A stretch of DNA of 64,000 nt, from NCBI GenBank assembly GCA_910578105.1, contig CAJTPD010000001.1:248001-312000 (forward strand), read 5' to 3'. Position 1 is the stretch's first letter, and each line of letters opens with the position of its first letter. Below are positions 1 through 9,397 of the stretch, piece after piece. The notes below the pieces were generated by a model that saw nothing but the letters and a program-made list of their open reading frames with translations, was not told the origin of the DNA and ran no database searches. This stretch comes from an uncultured Odoribacter sp. (lineage in GTDB: Bacteria; Bacteroidota; Bacteroidia; Bacteroidales; Marinifilaceae). A program made the translations under genes and the position numbers.

Positions 1-2
1 AT

Positions 3-890
3 GATTTGTTTCTTGATTTGAATAAATCTCTGGACTTGACTCCCTGTGATGAAGACATTGAAGGGGATACGAAAGGTGCGTTGAGGCGGGCCGGCATTCC
101 TGTGGCGGAGCAGTACAGGGAACTGGAAGCCTGTGACGGAATTGTGGACCTTCAGATTTTGCAGAAGGCAAGGGAGCTGGCTGCTAAAATCCGGTTGAAT
201 TTTCTGACTTTCCAGGCGAAAATGAATAAGACCTGTGTGTTTTATGAACAGGAAAGCGGGGAATTGGATGAAGAAGAATTATATCAGGTACATTTTAATC
301 CGGATATTTTTACGGAAGAATTGCCGGCATCTTCGGCTATGCTGGACGTGGTGGTGATGCTTGATTTGTCGGGGTCTATGACGGACGGGGACAAGCTGGA
401 ATTGCAATTGGTGTTGTCTGTGGCTTTGGCAATTGCTTTTGAGGCTAATCCGGATATCCGTTTTTCAATTTATGGCCACCGGGTAAAACAGGAGCGTATA
501 GAGATTGTCAGGTTTCATGAGGCCGGCAAACGTCTGGAGATAAAGAAACTTTTTTCGCAGGAAGGCATGTATGTTAATGCGGATGGATTTGCGATTGGTT
601 ATGCCATGCAAAAGTTCTGTGTGCGGAGCCGGAATAAGTTGCTTTTTATGATTTCGGACGGTACTCCTACGGCGGCAGCCGGGAGGAAAGATCCGCGTAT
701 TCATGTCCGGGAAATGGTCCGGGAAGCCGGACGAATGGGGATAACCGTGCTTTCTATAGGCATTTCCAATTTTAACCAATCCGATATGTATGATGAATTT
801 ATACCTTATTCGGGTCCGGAGGTCACAACCCGGTTGGTACAATGGTTGAGACGTAAGTTTATGAATATTGCAGACGGGGCTACGTTTTAG
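3..890 (+). CDS. CobT-like VWA domain protein, 5' end outside window
   Basis: The reading frame is open to the left edge of the window, so the true start is probably upstream and only the C-terminal part (about 295 residues) is seen. A von Willebrand A domain fills the second half. Its metal-binding site begins with D-L-S-G-S (about residue 120 counted from the TTG at 6), continues with N-A-D-G (about 191-194) and ends near I-S-D-G-T-P (about 216-221). This arrangement resembles the VWA domain of the cobaltochelatase subunit CobT and of stand-alone relatives that work with MoxR-type AAA+ ATPases. No such ATPase lies inside the window; it could be upstream. The VWA assignment is firm. The partner and substrate are unknown. 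Confidence 0.8.
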   Translation, partial: DLFLDLNKSLDLTPCDEDIEGDTKGALRRAGIPVAEQYRELEACDGIVDLQILQKARELAAKIRLNFLTFQAKMNKTCVFYEQESGELDEEELYQVHFNPDIFTEELPASSAMLDVVVMLDLSGSMTDGDKLELQLVLSVALAIAFEANPDIRFSIYGHRVKQERIEIVRFHEAGKRLEIKKLFSQEGMYVNADGFAIGYAMQKFCVRSRNKLLFMISDGTPTAAAGRKDPRIHVREMVREAGRMGITVLSIGISNFNQSDMYDEFIPYSGPEVTTRLVQWLRRKFMNIADGATF

Positions 891-983
891 CGGAGGAACC
901 TGGTAAACTTCCGGCCGGATAAAACTGATTACGGTAAAATGGTAAATGGGATTTGCAGTTTTGGAACTTTTTTGGGGGAATGT

Positions 984-1013
984 TTTACTTTTTATTTTAA
1001 ATAATTATTTTTG
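984..1013 (+). promoter_or_regulatory. Bacteroidetes-type promoter for the OPT transporter gene
   Basis: TATTTTTG at 1006-1013 matches the Bacteroidetes -7 consensus TAnnTTTG. A TTTA at 984-987 sits 18 bases upstream, where TTTG is expected. Transcription would start near 1020, about 40 bases before the ATG at 1063. Assigned by consensus only. Confidence 0.45.
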
Positions 1014-1062
1014 AAATCGTTTGTGATAAGGATATTGGAATGTGAATTTTAAATATAAACTG

Positions 1063-3027
1063 ATGGAACAAGAAGAACAAAAATTAAATTCGTTGCCTGA
1101 TAACGCATATCGGGAATTAAAACCGGGAGAGGAATACAAGCCGATTATGCCGGTAAACAGTCAGCCTAAAGAGGTAACCCCTTATTCTGTGGTGTTTGGT
1201 GTGATTATGGCTGTTATTTTTTCGGCTGCAGCGGCTTATTTGGGGTTGAAAGTCGGGCAGGTATTTGAGGCAGCCATTCCGATTGCGATTATTGCTGTCG
1301 GTTGCGGAAACCTGATGAAGAAAAATAATATGCTCGGACAGAATGTCATTATTCAGTCTATCGGTGCCAGTTCCGGTGTTATTGTTGCCGGTGCTATTTT
1401 TACTTTGCCGGCTCTCTATATTTTAGGACTGGATGCCAAGTTTTATCAGATTTTCCTTTCTTCTTTACTGGGAGGGCTATTGGGTATTCTGATGCTGATA
1501 CCTTTCCGGAAATATTTTGTAAAGGATATGCACGGCAAGTATCCTTTTCCGGAAGCTACTGCAACCACAGAGGTGCTGGTATCCGGAGAAAAGAAGGGGA
1601 ATCAGGCCAAATTATTGGCAGTAAGCGGTTTGGTGGGTGGTTTGTATGATTTTATTATCAGCACTTTCGGTTGGTGGACAGAGAATATTTCTACACGTAT
1701 TATGGAATGGGGAACTGTTTTGGCCGATAAAACGAAATTGGTGTTTAAAGTCAATACAGGAGCTGCAGTTTTGGGACTGGGATATATTGTTGGTTTGAAA
1801 TATGCCGCCATTATTTGTGCCGGTTCGTTTACCGTGTGGTTTGTGTTGATTCCTTTCCTGAGTTATTTTGCCGATGGACAGACATTGGTGGTGGGAGAAG
1901 GAGTAACGTCTTTGATTCGTGATATGTCGCCGGAACAAATTTTCACTCATTATGCCCGTCATATCGGTATCGGCGGTATAGCAATGGCCGGTATTATCGG
2001 TATTATCCGGTCTTCAGGCATTATCAAACAGGCTTTGGGCCTGGCTGTAAAGGAGCTGGGGGGTAAAAAAGGAGCCGGAGAAATAGCGGAGCGTACACAA
2101 CGGGACCTTTCCATGAAATTTATTCTGAGTGGTTTGCTGGCAACTTTGATTACCACATTTATTTTTTTCCATTTCGGGGTGTTGGGAAATCTTTTTCAGA
2201 CTGTTGTGGCTATTTTGATCGTGTTTATTATTTCTTTTCTCTTTACCACAGTGGCAGCCAATGCGATAGCTATTGTCGGAACCAATCCTGTTTCCGGTAT
2301 GACTTTAATGACGCTGATACTGGCTTCTTTGGTGTTGGTCAGCGCAGGTTTGAGCGGAACGAACGGAATGATGGCCGCTATGGTGATTGGCGGGGTTGTA
2401 TGTACCGCTTTGTCGATGGCCGGAGGATTTATTACGGATTTGAAAATCGGTTACTGGATTGGAACTACTCCGGTGAAACAGGAAAAGTGGAAGTTTTTGG
2501 GAACGGTGGTTTCTGCCGCAACAGTTGCCGGGGTGATGATGATTTTGAATCAGACTTACGGATTTGTCGGTGAAAATGCTTTGGTGGCTCCTCAGGCTAA
2601 TGCGATGGCTGCTGTGATTAAGCCTTTGATGGAAGGCGGAACTACTCCCTGGATGTTGTATTTTGCAGGTGCTGCCCTGGCTTTAATTCTCACCATGATA
2701 GGTGTGCCGGCATTGGCATTTGCATTGGGAATGTTTATTCCTTTGGATTTGAATACGCCTTTGTTAATCGGTGGTTTGGTTAGCTGGTATGTTTCTACAC
2801 GCAGTAAGGATGAGAAGGTAAACAAAATGCGTCGTGAGCGGGGTACTTTGATTGCTTCCGGATTTATTGCGGGAGGAGCGTTGATGGGGGTAATAAGTGC
2901 TGTATTGAAATATGCCGGAGCCGATTGGTATTGTGCCTGGAGCGGTGCAGAATGGTTGTCGGTTGTAATGTATGTTGCAATTATCGGTTATTTTATCTGG
3001 GATTCATTGAGAGCGAAAGAGGAATAA
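1063..3027 (+). CDS. OPT family oligopeptide transporter
   Basis: A polytopic inner-membrane protein of about 654 residues with roughly 14 hydrophobic segments and a short hydrophilic N-terminus. It has the size and glycine/alanine-rich helices of the oligopeptide transporter (OPT) superfamily found in Bacteroidetes; family-like blocks include YPFPEATATTEVL in the first quarter and the glycine-rich VGTNPVSGMTLM in the middle. OPT proteins import small peptides, or metal chelates, by proton coupling. I chose ATG 1063 over an in-frame GTG at 1042 because the GTG adds only seven residues. Peptidase T follows after 42 bases on the same strand, which supports peptide uptake followed by cytoplasmic hydrolysis. 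Substrate is inferred. Confidence 0.9.
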   Translation: MEQEEQKLNSLPDNAYRELKPGEEYKPIMPVNSQPKEVTPYSVVFGVIMAVIFSAAAAYLGLKVGQVFEAAIPIAIIAVGCGNLMKKNNMLGQNVIIQSIGASSGVIVAGAIFTLPALYILGLDAKFYQIFLSSLLGGLLGILMLIPFRKYFVKDMHGKYPFPEATATTEVLVSGEKKGNQAKLLAVSGLVGGLYDFIISTFGWWTENISTRIMEWGTVLADKTKLVFKVNTGAAVLGLGYIVGLKYAAIICAGSFTVWFVLIPFLSYFADGQTLVVGEGVTSLIRDMSPEQIFTHYARHIGIGGIAMAGIIGIIRSSGIIKQALGLAVKELGGKKGAGEIAERTQRDLSMKFILSGLLATLITTFIFFHFGVLGNLFQTVVAILIVFIISFLFTTVAANAIAIVGTNPVSGMTLMTLILASLVLVSAGLSGTNGMMAAMVIGGVVCTALSMAGGFITDLKIGYWIGTTPVKQEKWKFLGTVVSAATVAGVMMILNQTYGFVGENALVAPQANAMAAVIKPLMEGGTTPWMLYFAGAALALILTMIGVPALAFALGMFIPLDLNTPLLIGGLVSWYVSTRSKDEKVNKMRRERGTLIASGFIAGGALMGVISAVLKYAGADWYCAWSGAEWLSVVMYVAIIGYFIWDSLRAKEE

Positions 3028-3069
3028 ACGGTGAATGTGAGGGAGTAATGATAAATAATAAACGTAATT

Positions 3070-4287
3070 ATGGAATTAAAAGAACGTTTTTTGAAATATG
3101 TCGGTTTCGACACGCAGAGTGACCCGGAAAGTGATACTTATCCGTCTACTGCGAAACAATTGGTTTTATTGAATTATTTGGTAGAGGAAATGGCCGGGCT
3201 TGGTTTGGCGGATATTGAACTGGATGCCAATGGTTATGCCATGGGTACTATTCCTGCATCTCCCGGTTACGAAAACCGTCCGGTAATCGGTTTTATTGCT
3301 CATGTAGACACCAGTCCCGATATGAGTGGTTCACATATCAATCCCCAAGTGATTGAAAATTATGATGGGAAGGATATCCGATTGAATGACCAGGTGACGA
3401 TGACTGTTTCTGATTTCCCCGAATTGGCTTTCTATAAAGGGCATACTTTGATTACAACGGATGGGACAACCTTACTGGGTGCTGATGACAAAGCAGGGGT
3501 AGCTGAAATTATGACGGCGGCCGAGTATCTGATGCAGCATCCGGAGATAAAGCATGGTAAAATCCGTATCGGTTTTACTCCCGATGAAGAAATTGGCAAA
3601 GGAGTGGACTTTTTCAATGTGAAACAATTTGGTGCAAAATTTGCTTATACGGTTGACGGAGGTTTTGAAGGTGAATTGGAATATGAGAATTTCAATGCCG
3701 CCAGTGCGAAAATAGAGGTGCAGGGCAGAAACATTCATCCCGGTTATGCCAAAGACAAGATGATTAATGCGCTCCAGGTGGTCAATGAATTGAATAATTT
3801 GCTTCCTCCGTGCCAACGTCCTGAGCATACGGAAGGTTATGAAGGTTTTTATCATTTGGTTTCCATTCGGGGTGAGGTTGAAATGGCTTATAGTGAGTAT
3901 ATTATCCGGGATCATTCACGTGCAAAATTTGAGGAAAAGAAACGTTTTATTCAGGCAGCCGTTGCTTTGCTGAATGAAAAATACGGGGAAAATGTGGTAA
4001 AACTGACGTTGAAAGACCAGTATTATAATATGCGTGAAATGGTTGAACCTTATCCGGAAGTGATAGATAAAGCATTCCAGGCGATGACTGAGGCCGGTGT
4101 CCAACCGATAGTACGTCCTATCCGGGGAGGTACGGATGGTGCACGTTTGTCTTATATGGGACTGCCTTGCCCGAACTTGTTTACGGGTGGTATGAATTTC
4201 CACGGGAAATATGAGTATTGCTCATTAGATACTATGCATAAAGCAATGCAGACCATTTTGAATTTGGCCAAATTGTGGGCTGAATAA
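3070..4287 (+). CDS. pepT: Peptidase T (tripeptide aminopeptidase)
   Basis: A cytoplasmic M20B zinc peptidase that removes the N-terminal residue from tripeptides. The 405-residue length and all expected catalytic residues match the E. coli enzyme almost number for number: H78 and D80 in H-V-D-T-S, bridging D140 in G-A-D-D-K-A-G, general base E173 with E174 in P-D-E-E-I-G-K-G, D196 in V-D-G-G, and H378 in N-F-H-G-K. The start ATG at 3070 begins MELKERFLKY, as expected for the family. It lies directly behind the OPT transporter gene with no terminator between, so the pair probably forms a peptide-scavenging operon ending at the hairpin at 4299. Confidence 0.96.
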   Translation: MELKERFLKYVGFDTQSDPESDTYPSTAKQLVLLNYLVEEMAGLGLADIELDANGYAMGTIPASPGYENRPVIGFIAHVDTSPDMSGSHINPQVIENYDGKDIRLNDQVTMTVSDFPELAFYKGHTLITTDGTTLLGADDKAGVAEIMTAAEYLMQHPEIKHGKIRIGFTPDEEIGKGVDFFNVKQFGAKFAYTVDGGFEGELEYENFNAASAKIEVQGRNIHPGYAKDKMINALQVVNELNNLLPPCQRPEHTEGYEGFYHLVSIRGEVEMAYSEYIIRDHSRAKFEEKKRFIQAAVALLNEKYGENVVKLTLKDQYYNMREMVEPYPEVIDKAFQAMTEAGVQPIVRPIRGGTDGARLSYMGLPCPNLFTGGMNFHGKYEYCSLDTMHKAMQTILNLAKLWAE

Positions 4288-4298
4288 AAATGACGGAG

Positions 4299-4338
4299 GC
4301 GTCAAACCGGGAATCCCGGTTTTTGACGCCTTTTTTTT
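4299..4338 (+). terminator. Rho-independent terminator after pepT
   Basis: GGCGTCAAACCGGG pairs with the following CCCGG...TTTGACGCC (two extra T in the second arm), followed by eight T at 4331-4338. It closes the OPT-pepT unit, and the convergent TPR gene ends at 4364. Confidence 0.88.
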
Positions 4339-4363
4339 ATTTTATGCAGATGGAGTGTGATAT

Positions 4364-5014
4364 TTACCTGCAATATCTTCTGACGTATACGGAGGCTGTA
4401 CCGATTCCCATTTTACTTGCTTTCCGCCAATCCTGGCAGGCTTCTGTTTTTTTACCGGTTTTGTAATAGGCTATTCCCCGGTTTGCGTAAATAGAACCGT
4501 TTTCCTGATTCAGTTTCAGTGCGTAATTGAAATCCGGAATTGCTTTGGAAAATTCATTGATTTTCAGGTAACAACTGGCCCGGTTCTGATAGTAGGCATA
4601 GACCAGTTCGTAGTCTTCGCCGTTCTTTTGGGCGTATTTAATAGCCAGAGAATATTCCTGAATGGCTTTGGAATAGTTATTTTCGTGCTGATAAATATTT
4701 CCCAGGTAGTAACAAAACTCGTCGTCTTCCTGGAATATGGTCTTTGCTTTCTGGAGATAAGACTTCAGGATTGAATTTTGATTGGTGTGTGAGCAGGCGG
4801 AGTTTAGTGATTGATAGGCTTCACGTATTTTCGGATTCAGGCGTATGGAGGCAATCAGTTTTTGCACGGCATGTTCATAATTGCCGTTTTCTATGTCTTC
4901 GTTGGCCTGATTGAGTAATTCGATAGGCTCGTTGAAACTGCTGAGGTCGGTTTGTGCCAGACTGATTTGACCTGCTGTAATAAAGGAAAGGAGAAATAAA
5001 CTAATTTTTTTCAT
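4364..5014 (-). CDS. Secreted tetratricopeptide repeat protein
   Basis: 216 residues with a clear signal peptide (basic MKK, hydrophobic stretch, cleavage probably after about residue 20 at S-L-A-Q). The rest is helical and holds about four TPR units with the usual pattern of small, aromatic and proline positions, for example the block ending in the A-L-K-L-N-Q pattern and the last unit with G-S-I-Y-A-N-R-G-I-A-Y-Y near the C-terminus. TPR proteins of this kind act as periplasmic or outer-membrane scaffolds. No enzymatic domain is visible and the partner is unknown. Neighbours are convergent or unrelated, so it is probably a single-gene unit. Confidence 0.85.
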   Translation of the reverse strand: MKKISLFLLSFITAGQISLAQTDLSSFNEPIELLNQANEDIENGNYEHAVQKLIASIRLNPKIREAYQSLNSACSHTNQNSILKSYLQKAKTIFQEDDEFCYYLGNIYQHENNYSKAIQEYSLAIKYAQKNGEDYELVYAYYQNRASCYLKINEFSKAIPDFNYALKLNQENGSIYANRGIAYYKTGKKTEACQDWRKASKMGIGTASVYVRRYCR

Positions 5015-5092
5015 TTGTAGTTAGGTTAATTTATTATTATCGGTTCGAAAATAATAAAAATTAGTGAAAAAATGGTAATGTCGCTGAAAATG

Positions 5093-5121
5093 CAAAGGTT
5101 TTCTGTTAAAAATATAACAAA
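5093..5121 (-). promoter_or_regulatory. Candidate promoter for the TPR gene
   Basis: Read on the minus strand, TTTG (5121-5118) is followed after 17 bases by AACCTTTG (5100-5093), one base away from TAnnTTTG. The leader to the ATG at 5014 would be about 70 bases. Consensus match only. Confidence 0.4.
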
Positions 5122-5196
5122 TAACCTCTCTGTTTGTATATTTTTGTAAATCCTCTCCGGGGCGGTTTCTGATTGGTCCGATCCAGATGTGCAGAT

Positions 5197-8004
5197 TTAT
5201 TTACGGCAAATACCGGCATAACTGCAATTCCTGCATTTTTTATTGTTGCAGGTCTGAACAAACGGGACGGTCGGGGAAAACAGGGATTCCAGCAGTGTTT
5301 TCAAATGTTCATGATATTCTTGTTCGTAATGACGGAAATTACGGATTGATTCTTTATCACATTTCAGGTGGTAGTCGTAGTTTTTGCCAAAAAGTAGTTT
5401 AGTACTGTAAATTCCCGGAATTAAAGCATGTTCACCGGGTTGTATATAATCATACATGAGACAATAAAGCATGGTTTGAAAAGCGGCTTTGTTCCGGGTA
5501 GGATTGGCGGATTCAAAAACAGAAGCGATACTCTTAAAAGTGGTTGTGTCAGCACCGGTTTTGTAGTCAATAACCCGTACTCCCTCTGCGGTCTGGTCTA
5601 TCCGGTCGATATATCCGCCGACATATACGGTTTGTATGTTTCCGTCTGTTTCAATGGAGATAGGTACATAGAAACGGTTTTCCATGGCAATCATTCGGAA
5701 AGGGCAGATTTTTTTATCGTATTGCAACATCTCTCTGATGTATTTTTTAACGATGTTCAATATTAATTCATTGCTGCCGCTATCGAGTAATCGGGAAATC
5801 CGGGCATCGTATACTTTCAGGTAAGAGTTCCGGATATGTTTGTCAATCAGCGTAGTGTTTTGCAGTAGTTGTTCAATGGCTTCTGTTGTAATTTCGCCAG
5901 TGGGAATTGTGGCATACAGGGATTGTGAGCACTCGTGAAAAATGTTTCCCAGAAGCCGGTGGTCCAGTTCTTCAGTAATTTCTTCTTTTTCTTCAATCTT
6001 TGCGATGTATTTGAAATAAAATTTTAAAGGACATTCCAAATAAATGTTGAGGGCCGAAGGTGACAGGGCCTTTTCGCCTGACTGTTGATAAACTTGCAGG
6101 ATATTCAGAATATCTTCTGTTTTAGGAATGGTTATTTCCTTGTTTTTTTGGGTAGAAATCTGATTCTGAAAATTGTTTTCCTGTACGGATAGTCCGGATT
6201 CATATTTGATTTGGTATAAAAAACGGCTCATTTCTCCTCCGTTCATACCTTTTATTCCGGAAGTATAGAGTATTTTGATGTTCCGGGCGCGTTGTAACAG
6301 ACGGTAAAAATAATAAGCAAACAAAGCATCCTGATGTTCCGGAGTCGGTAGCCGGAATCCTACGCGCAGGTTGTAAGGGATAAACGAAGAAGGCAGGGTG
6401 GTTTTGGGAAGTACTCCTTCATTTGCTGATAATAGAATCACATGTTTGAAGTCCAGCATCCGGGTTTCCATTAACCCCATCAACTGCAAACCTTCCAGGG
6501 GTTCTCCGGAAAAAGGAACGGTAATGTTGCTGATTACCTTATTGACGATTTGCATATACAATTTCTTTTCCGGTTCAATTTCTTCTTCTTGAAAAGTATT
6601 TTGCAGATTCTGGATTTGGGTATAAACGGAGAAAATAAATTCTTTTTCAATAGGTTCGGCAGAAGTATGAGTATGAATCAGCAGATTTAGTATTTTCAGC
6701 AGATATACCGGTATATTTTCTTCATCAGAAGAAAATATGGCTTGGGTGAGCGGGTGAAATTGCAGACTTTTTCCGGTGACATAAATGATGTTTTTTTGAC
6801 GGATGTAGTTTGTGATTTTATGAATATCTTCCGGACAGAGGTCTTTGATTAGTTTGTGATTGAGAAGGGCAATAACGGGTTTATAATAGTAATAAGTTTC
6901 ATTTTTTTCGTATTTGGCATAATTTTTCAGCTCGCATATAAGGGAAATAAGGGCTGCAATGGAGGTATTGCGGGCCGGATATCCCATAGTGATGTTGATT
7001 TTCCGGATATAGTCCGGAATGGAGTGCATGACCGGAATCAGCAACTGTTCGTCGCAAAGGACGATGGCTGTATCCCGGGGATTGTTTTCTTTCAGATGTT
7101 CTGTCAGACGCGGCAATAATTTTGCCTGTCCGGTGGCAGAAGGAACTGAGATGTATTCAATGTTTTTCCCATTGTACAAGAAATTGTTAAAGTATTCTAT
7201 TCCTGGTTCGTTAGGGAAATTTTTCAGATTTTCTCTCAGGTAGTGTCCGGCTTCCTGATGTTCGTTAGCGGTGTAATAGAGGTCGTAATCCCAATAGAAG
7301 AATGCACACCCGGCATCCCGGTAATGAGTAAAAATTTGTTTTTCGCAGGCATTTAATGCATTGAAACCGGCAATCAACAGAGGGCCGGCAGGTGTATACT
7401 CTGTAATGTGTTCACAAAAATAACGCTCATTCATTCCTTCATAACAGATTTGTTCCTGTAGCAAATTTGTCCGGAAATCCTGATAGGTATCGTATAATTT
7501 ATCCCATACTTTTAAAAATTCCTGTTGTTCGCGACTATATTTTTCAGGGTTGAAACTGCTCCAGAATTTCCGTATGGCATTCAGTTGTTCTTCGGTGAGG
7601 TAAGGAAAACTGAGTTCCAGTTCTTTTAATGCAATCAGGTTGGAAAACAGGTCTTTGGCATCGGCAAGATATTTATCGATGTCATCAAAATCGCCCAGCA
7701 GCATGTTTCCCCAGAAATAAAAATCTTCGAATTTTTCTGTTGATCCTGAGACTTTTATATAGGATTTGTACAATTTGATAATAAGTTTCAGCGGGTCGGC
7801 TTTTTTCAAACCGGTATGTTTTTCGATATATTCGGTTAAGGTTAGGATTTCCGGCATCCAGACAGGTCTTTCTATCCGTTTGGAGAGTTCTTCAGCAAGA
7901 AACAGACCGGCCCGTTTATTGGGGAAAAGAATGGTCAGTTGTCCGAAATTGTTGCCGTATTTTTCAATAATATCTTTTGCCAGTAATTGCAGAAATGAAG
8001 CCAT
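5197..8004 (-). CDS. AddB/RecB-like PD-(D/E)XK nuclease with Fe-S cysteines
   Basis: A 935-residue protein. The C-terminal third is a RecB-family nuclease: D in G-Y-I-D-R-I-D, D813 and K815 in V-I-D-Y-K-T-G, and the Q-x3-Y element that follows. Four cysteines are placed as in the iron-sulphur cluster of AddB: C658 in E-C-P-L-K-F, then C924, C927 and C933 at the very C-terminus (C-x2-C-x5-C). The N-terminal two thirds resemble the UvrD/AddB helicase scaffold, but I find no Walker A motif where one would be expected, so it may not hydrolyse ATP. AddB works with the helicase-nuclease AddA in double-strand break processing; no addA lies next to it. Function in recombination is inferred from the family. 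Confidence 0.85.
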   Translation of the reverse strand: MASFLQLLAKDIIEKYGNNFGQLTILFPNKRAGLFLAEELSKRIERPVWMPEILTLTEYIEKHTGLKKADPLKLIIKLYKSYIKVSGSTEKFEDFYFWGNMLLGDFDDIDKYLADAKDLFSNLIALKELELSFPYLTEEQLNAIRKFWSSFNPEKYSREQQEFLKVWDKLYDTYQDFRTNLLQEQICYEGMNERYFCEHITEYTPAGPLLIAGFNALNACEKQIFTHYRDAGCAFFYWDYDLYYTANEHQEAGHYLRENLKNFPNEPGIEYFNNFLYNGKNIEYISVPSATGQAKLLPRLTEHLKENNPRDTAIVLCDEQLLIPVMHSIPDYIRKINITMGYPARNTSIAALISLICELKNYAKYEKNETYYYYKPVIALLNHKLIKDLCPEDIHKITNYIRQKNIIYVTGKSLQFHPLTQAIFSSDEENIPVYLLKILNLLIHTHTSAEPIEKEFIFSVYTQIQNLQNTFQEEEIEPEKKLYMQIVNKVISNITVPFSGEPLEGLQLMGLMETRMLDFKHVILLSANEGVLPKTTLPSSFIPYNLRVGFRLPTPEHQDALFAYYFYRLLQRARNIKILYTSGIKGMNGGEMSRFLYQIKYESGLSVQENNFQNQISTQKNKEITIPKTEDILNILQVYQQSGEKALSPSALNIYLECPLKFYFKYIAKIEEKEEITEELDHRLLGNIFHECSQSLYATIPTGEITTEAIEQLLQNTTLIDKHIRNSYLKVYDARISRLLDSGSNELILNIVKKYIREMLQYDKKICPFRMIAMENRFYVPISIETDGNIQTVYVGGYIDRIDQTAEGVRVIDYKTGADTTTFKSIASVFESANPTRNKAAFQTMLYCLMYDYIQPGEHALIPGIYSTKLLFGKNYDYHLKCDKESIRNFRHYEQEYHEHLKTLLESLFSPTVPFVQTCNNKKCRNCSYAGICRK

Positions 8005-8050
8005 ACCGATAAAGTTAAAAGTCCGGAGTGAAAAGTAAAAAGGTTATTTA

Positions 8051-8081
8051 TTTTACTTGTCCCATTTTGTTATTATTTTTG
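8051..8081 (+). promoter_or_regulatory. Possible promoter for the nitroreductase gene
   Basis: TATTTTTG at 8074-8081 fits TAnnTTTG; only a weak TTTT at 8051-8054 occupies the -33 region. The leader to ATG 8175 would be about 85 bases and holds a short TCCGG/CCGGA hairpin near 8086-8104. Confidence 0.3.
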
Positions 8082-8174
8082 CTGAATCCGGGGTTTGAAC
8101 CGGACAGGAGCAAAATTATAATTTTTGAATGACAAATTATTGTTTTTGTTGAATTTGCTGATAGGGTAAAAGAT

Positions 8175-8756
8175 ATGGTGTTAAAAGATTTGCTGGAAAA
8201 GAACAGGAGTTTCCGCCGGTTTTATCAGGATGTGAAAATACCCCGTAAAGAATTGGAAGAAATTGTAGGGTTGGTTCGTTGGTGTCCTTCGGGACGAAAT
8301 GCCCAGCCTCTCCGGTATGCGATTATTGATACGGAGGAAGAGTGTGCCCGGATTTTTCCTTTTCTGGCATGGGCCGGCTATCTGACCGACTGGGTAGGTC
8401 CGGAGGAAGGAGAGCGTCCGGCGGCTTATCTGGTTCAGTTGTTGGATACCAGGGTTGTGGAGAGTTGTTTGTGTGATGACGGGATTCAGGTACAGACGAT
8501 TATGCTTGGAGTTGCCGAAAAAGGGTACGGGGGGTGTATTATAAAGGCTTTTAAAAACGAGATGTTGCGGGAGGTGCTTGCTTTACCTGAATATATGAAA
8601 ATTCTATATGTATTGGCTTTGGGTAAACCGAAGGAACAGGTTATGATTGAAGAAATGCAGGGGGAAGATTACAAATACTGGCGGGGTGCAGATGGAATAC
8701 ATCATGTGCCCAAAAGGAAGGAGAAAGAATTGATCTTCCGGGCAGGTGAAAAGTGA
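8175..8756 (+). CDS. Nitroreductase family protein (FMN-dependent)
   Basis: 193 residues with the nitroreductase fold signature: an N-terminal S-F-R-R-F-Y motif that contacts FMN phosphate, then C-P-S-G-R-N-A-Q-P-L-R, which corresponds to the A-P-S-x-x-N-x-Q-P element, and a C-terminal alpha/beta part with the I-L-Y-V-L-A-L-G-K-P strand typical of the family. Such enzymes reduce nitro compounds, quinones or other electron acceptors with NAD(P)H in the cytoplasm; the physiological substrate cannot be read from sequence. The end is 31 bases before the next gene (FAH-like), so the two may be cotranscribed. Confidence 0.88.
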   Translation: MVLKDLLEKNRSFRRFYQDVKIPRKELEEIVGLVRWCPSGRNAQPLRYAIIDTEEECARIFPFLAWAGYLTDWVGPEEGERPAAYLVQLLDTRVVESCLCDDGIQVQTIMLGVAEKGYGGCIIKAFKNEMLREVLALPEYMKILYVLALGKPKEQVMIEEMQGEDYKYWRGADGIHHVPKRKEKELIFRAGEK

Positions 8757-8787
8757 AACCGCTTGTTATCAGAGAATAGAAATAAAA

Positions 8788-9357
8788 ATGAAAATATTGT
8801 GTGCTGAATATAATCCGGAAGGGCGGGGAACTGTCGTACCGATTGGAGATAATGCGTTGCTTCGTAATAATGATGACTTTTATATTCCGGATTTTGCGGA
8901 CAGATTGAGTTGTTCTCCTCAGTTGGTGCTTCGGATTGGCAAATTGGGGAAAAGTGTCGGAGAACGTTTTGCCGGAAGGTATTTTCAGGAAATCGGTGTG
9001 GGAATCCGTTTTTATGCGGACCGTCTGGAAGAGGAATTGCATTCGGAGGGTCTGCCTGCCGGTGTGGGGTCTGCTTTTGACGGGTGTGCGGCCATTGGTT
9101 CTTTGGTGGATAAGGATAAGTGTGACGGTACAGACTACGCGTTCCGGGTGAACGGAAAAATCGTGTATGAAGGAAGTCTGCAGGCATTACCTTTTTCGGC
9201 GGAGCATTTGATTTCTTTTGCTTCCGGTTTTTACACATTAAAAATCGGGGATTTTTTGTATTGCGGGAATCGTTTCCGTTATCGGGAACTGGAACCGGGA
9301 GACAGATTGCAGATTTGTTTTCAGGGGAAAGAGTGGATGGATTTTAAGTTGAAATAA
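8788..9357 (+). CDS. Fumarylacetoacetate hydrolase (FAH) family protein, short form
   Basis: About 189 residues from ATG 8788, which starts MKILCAEYNP; an upstream in-frame ATG at 8746 lies inside the preceding gene and adds a poor N-terminus. The size and the strand-rich C-terminus ending in L-E-P-G-D-R-L-Q-I fit the FAH/2-keto-4-pentenoate hydratase fold, whose members cleave or hydrate C-C bonds of keto acids with a divalent metal. The usual metal ligand pattern E-x-E...D is hard to place: E-E-E-L and a later D are candidates. Activity is therefore uncertain. It lies between a nitroreductase and a fucosidase, and the context gives no clear pathway. Confidence 0.65.
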   Translation: MKILCAEYNPEGRGTVVPIGDNALLRNNDDFYIPDFADRLSCSPQLVLRIGKLGKSVGERFAGRYFQEIGVGIRFYADRLEEELHSEGLPAGVGSAFDGCAAIGSLVDKDKCDGTDYAFRVNGKIVYEGSLQALPFSAEHLISFASGFYTLKIGDFLYCGNRFRYRELEPGDRLQICFQGKEWMDFKLK

Positions 9358-9397
9358 TATAAACGTGCTGCGGGAGGCAGCTATAAATCTAATATCT

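Noticed and set aside
465..842. Long antisense frames such as this one, and similar ones opposite many genes
   Set aside because: They lie opposite strong genes, have low-complexity composition and no family features.
3..890. Calling the first gene cobT
   Set aside because: The VWA domain is CobT-like, but without the AAA+ partner, or corrin genes, the specific name is not justified.
5139..5146. TATTTTTG on the plus strand pointing into the antisense of the nuclease gene
   Set aside because: No -33 element and no plus-strand gene follows; matches of this kind are common in AT-rich gaps.
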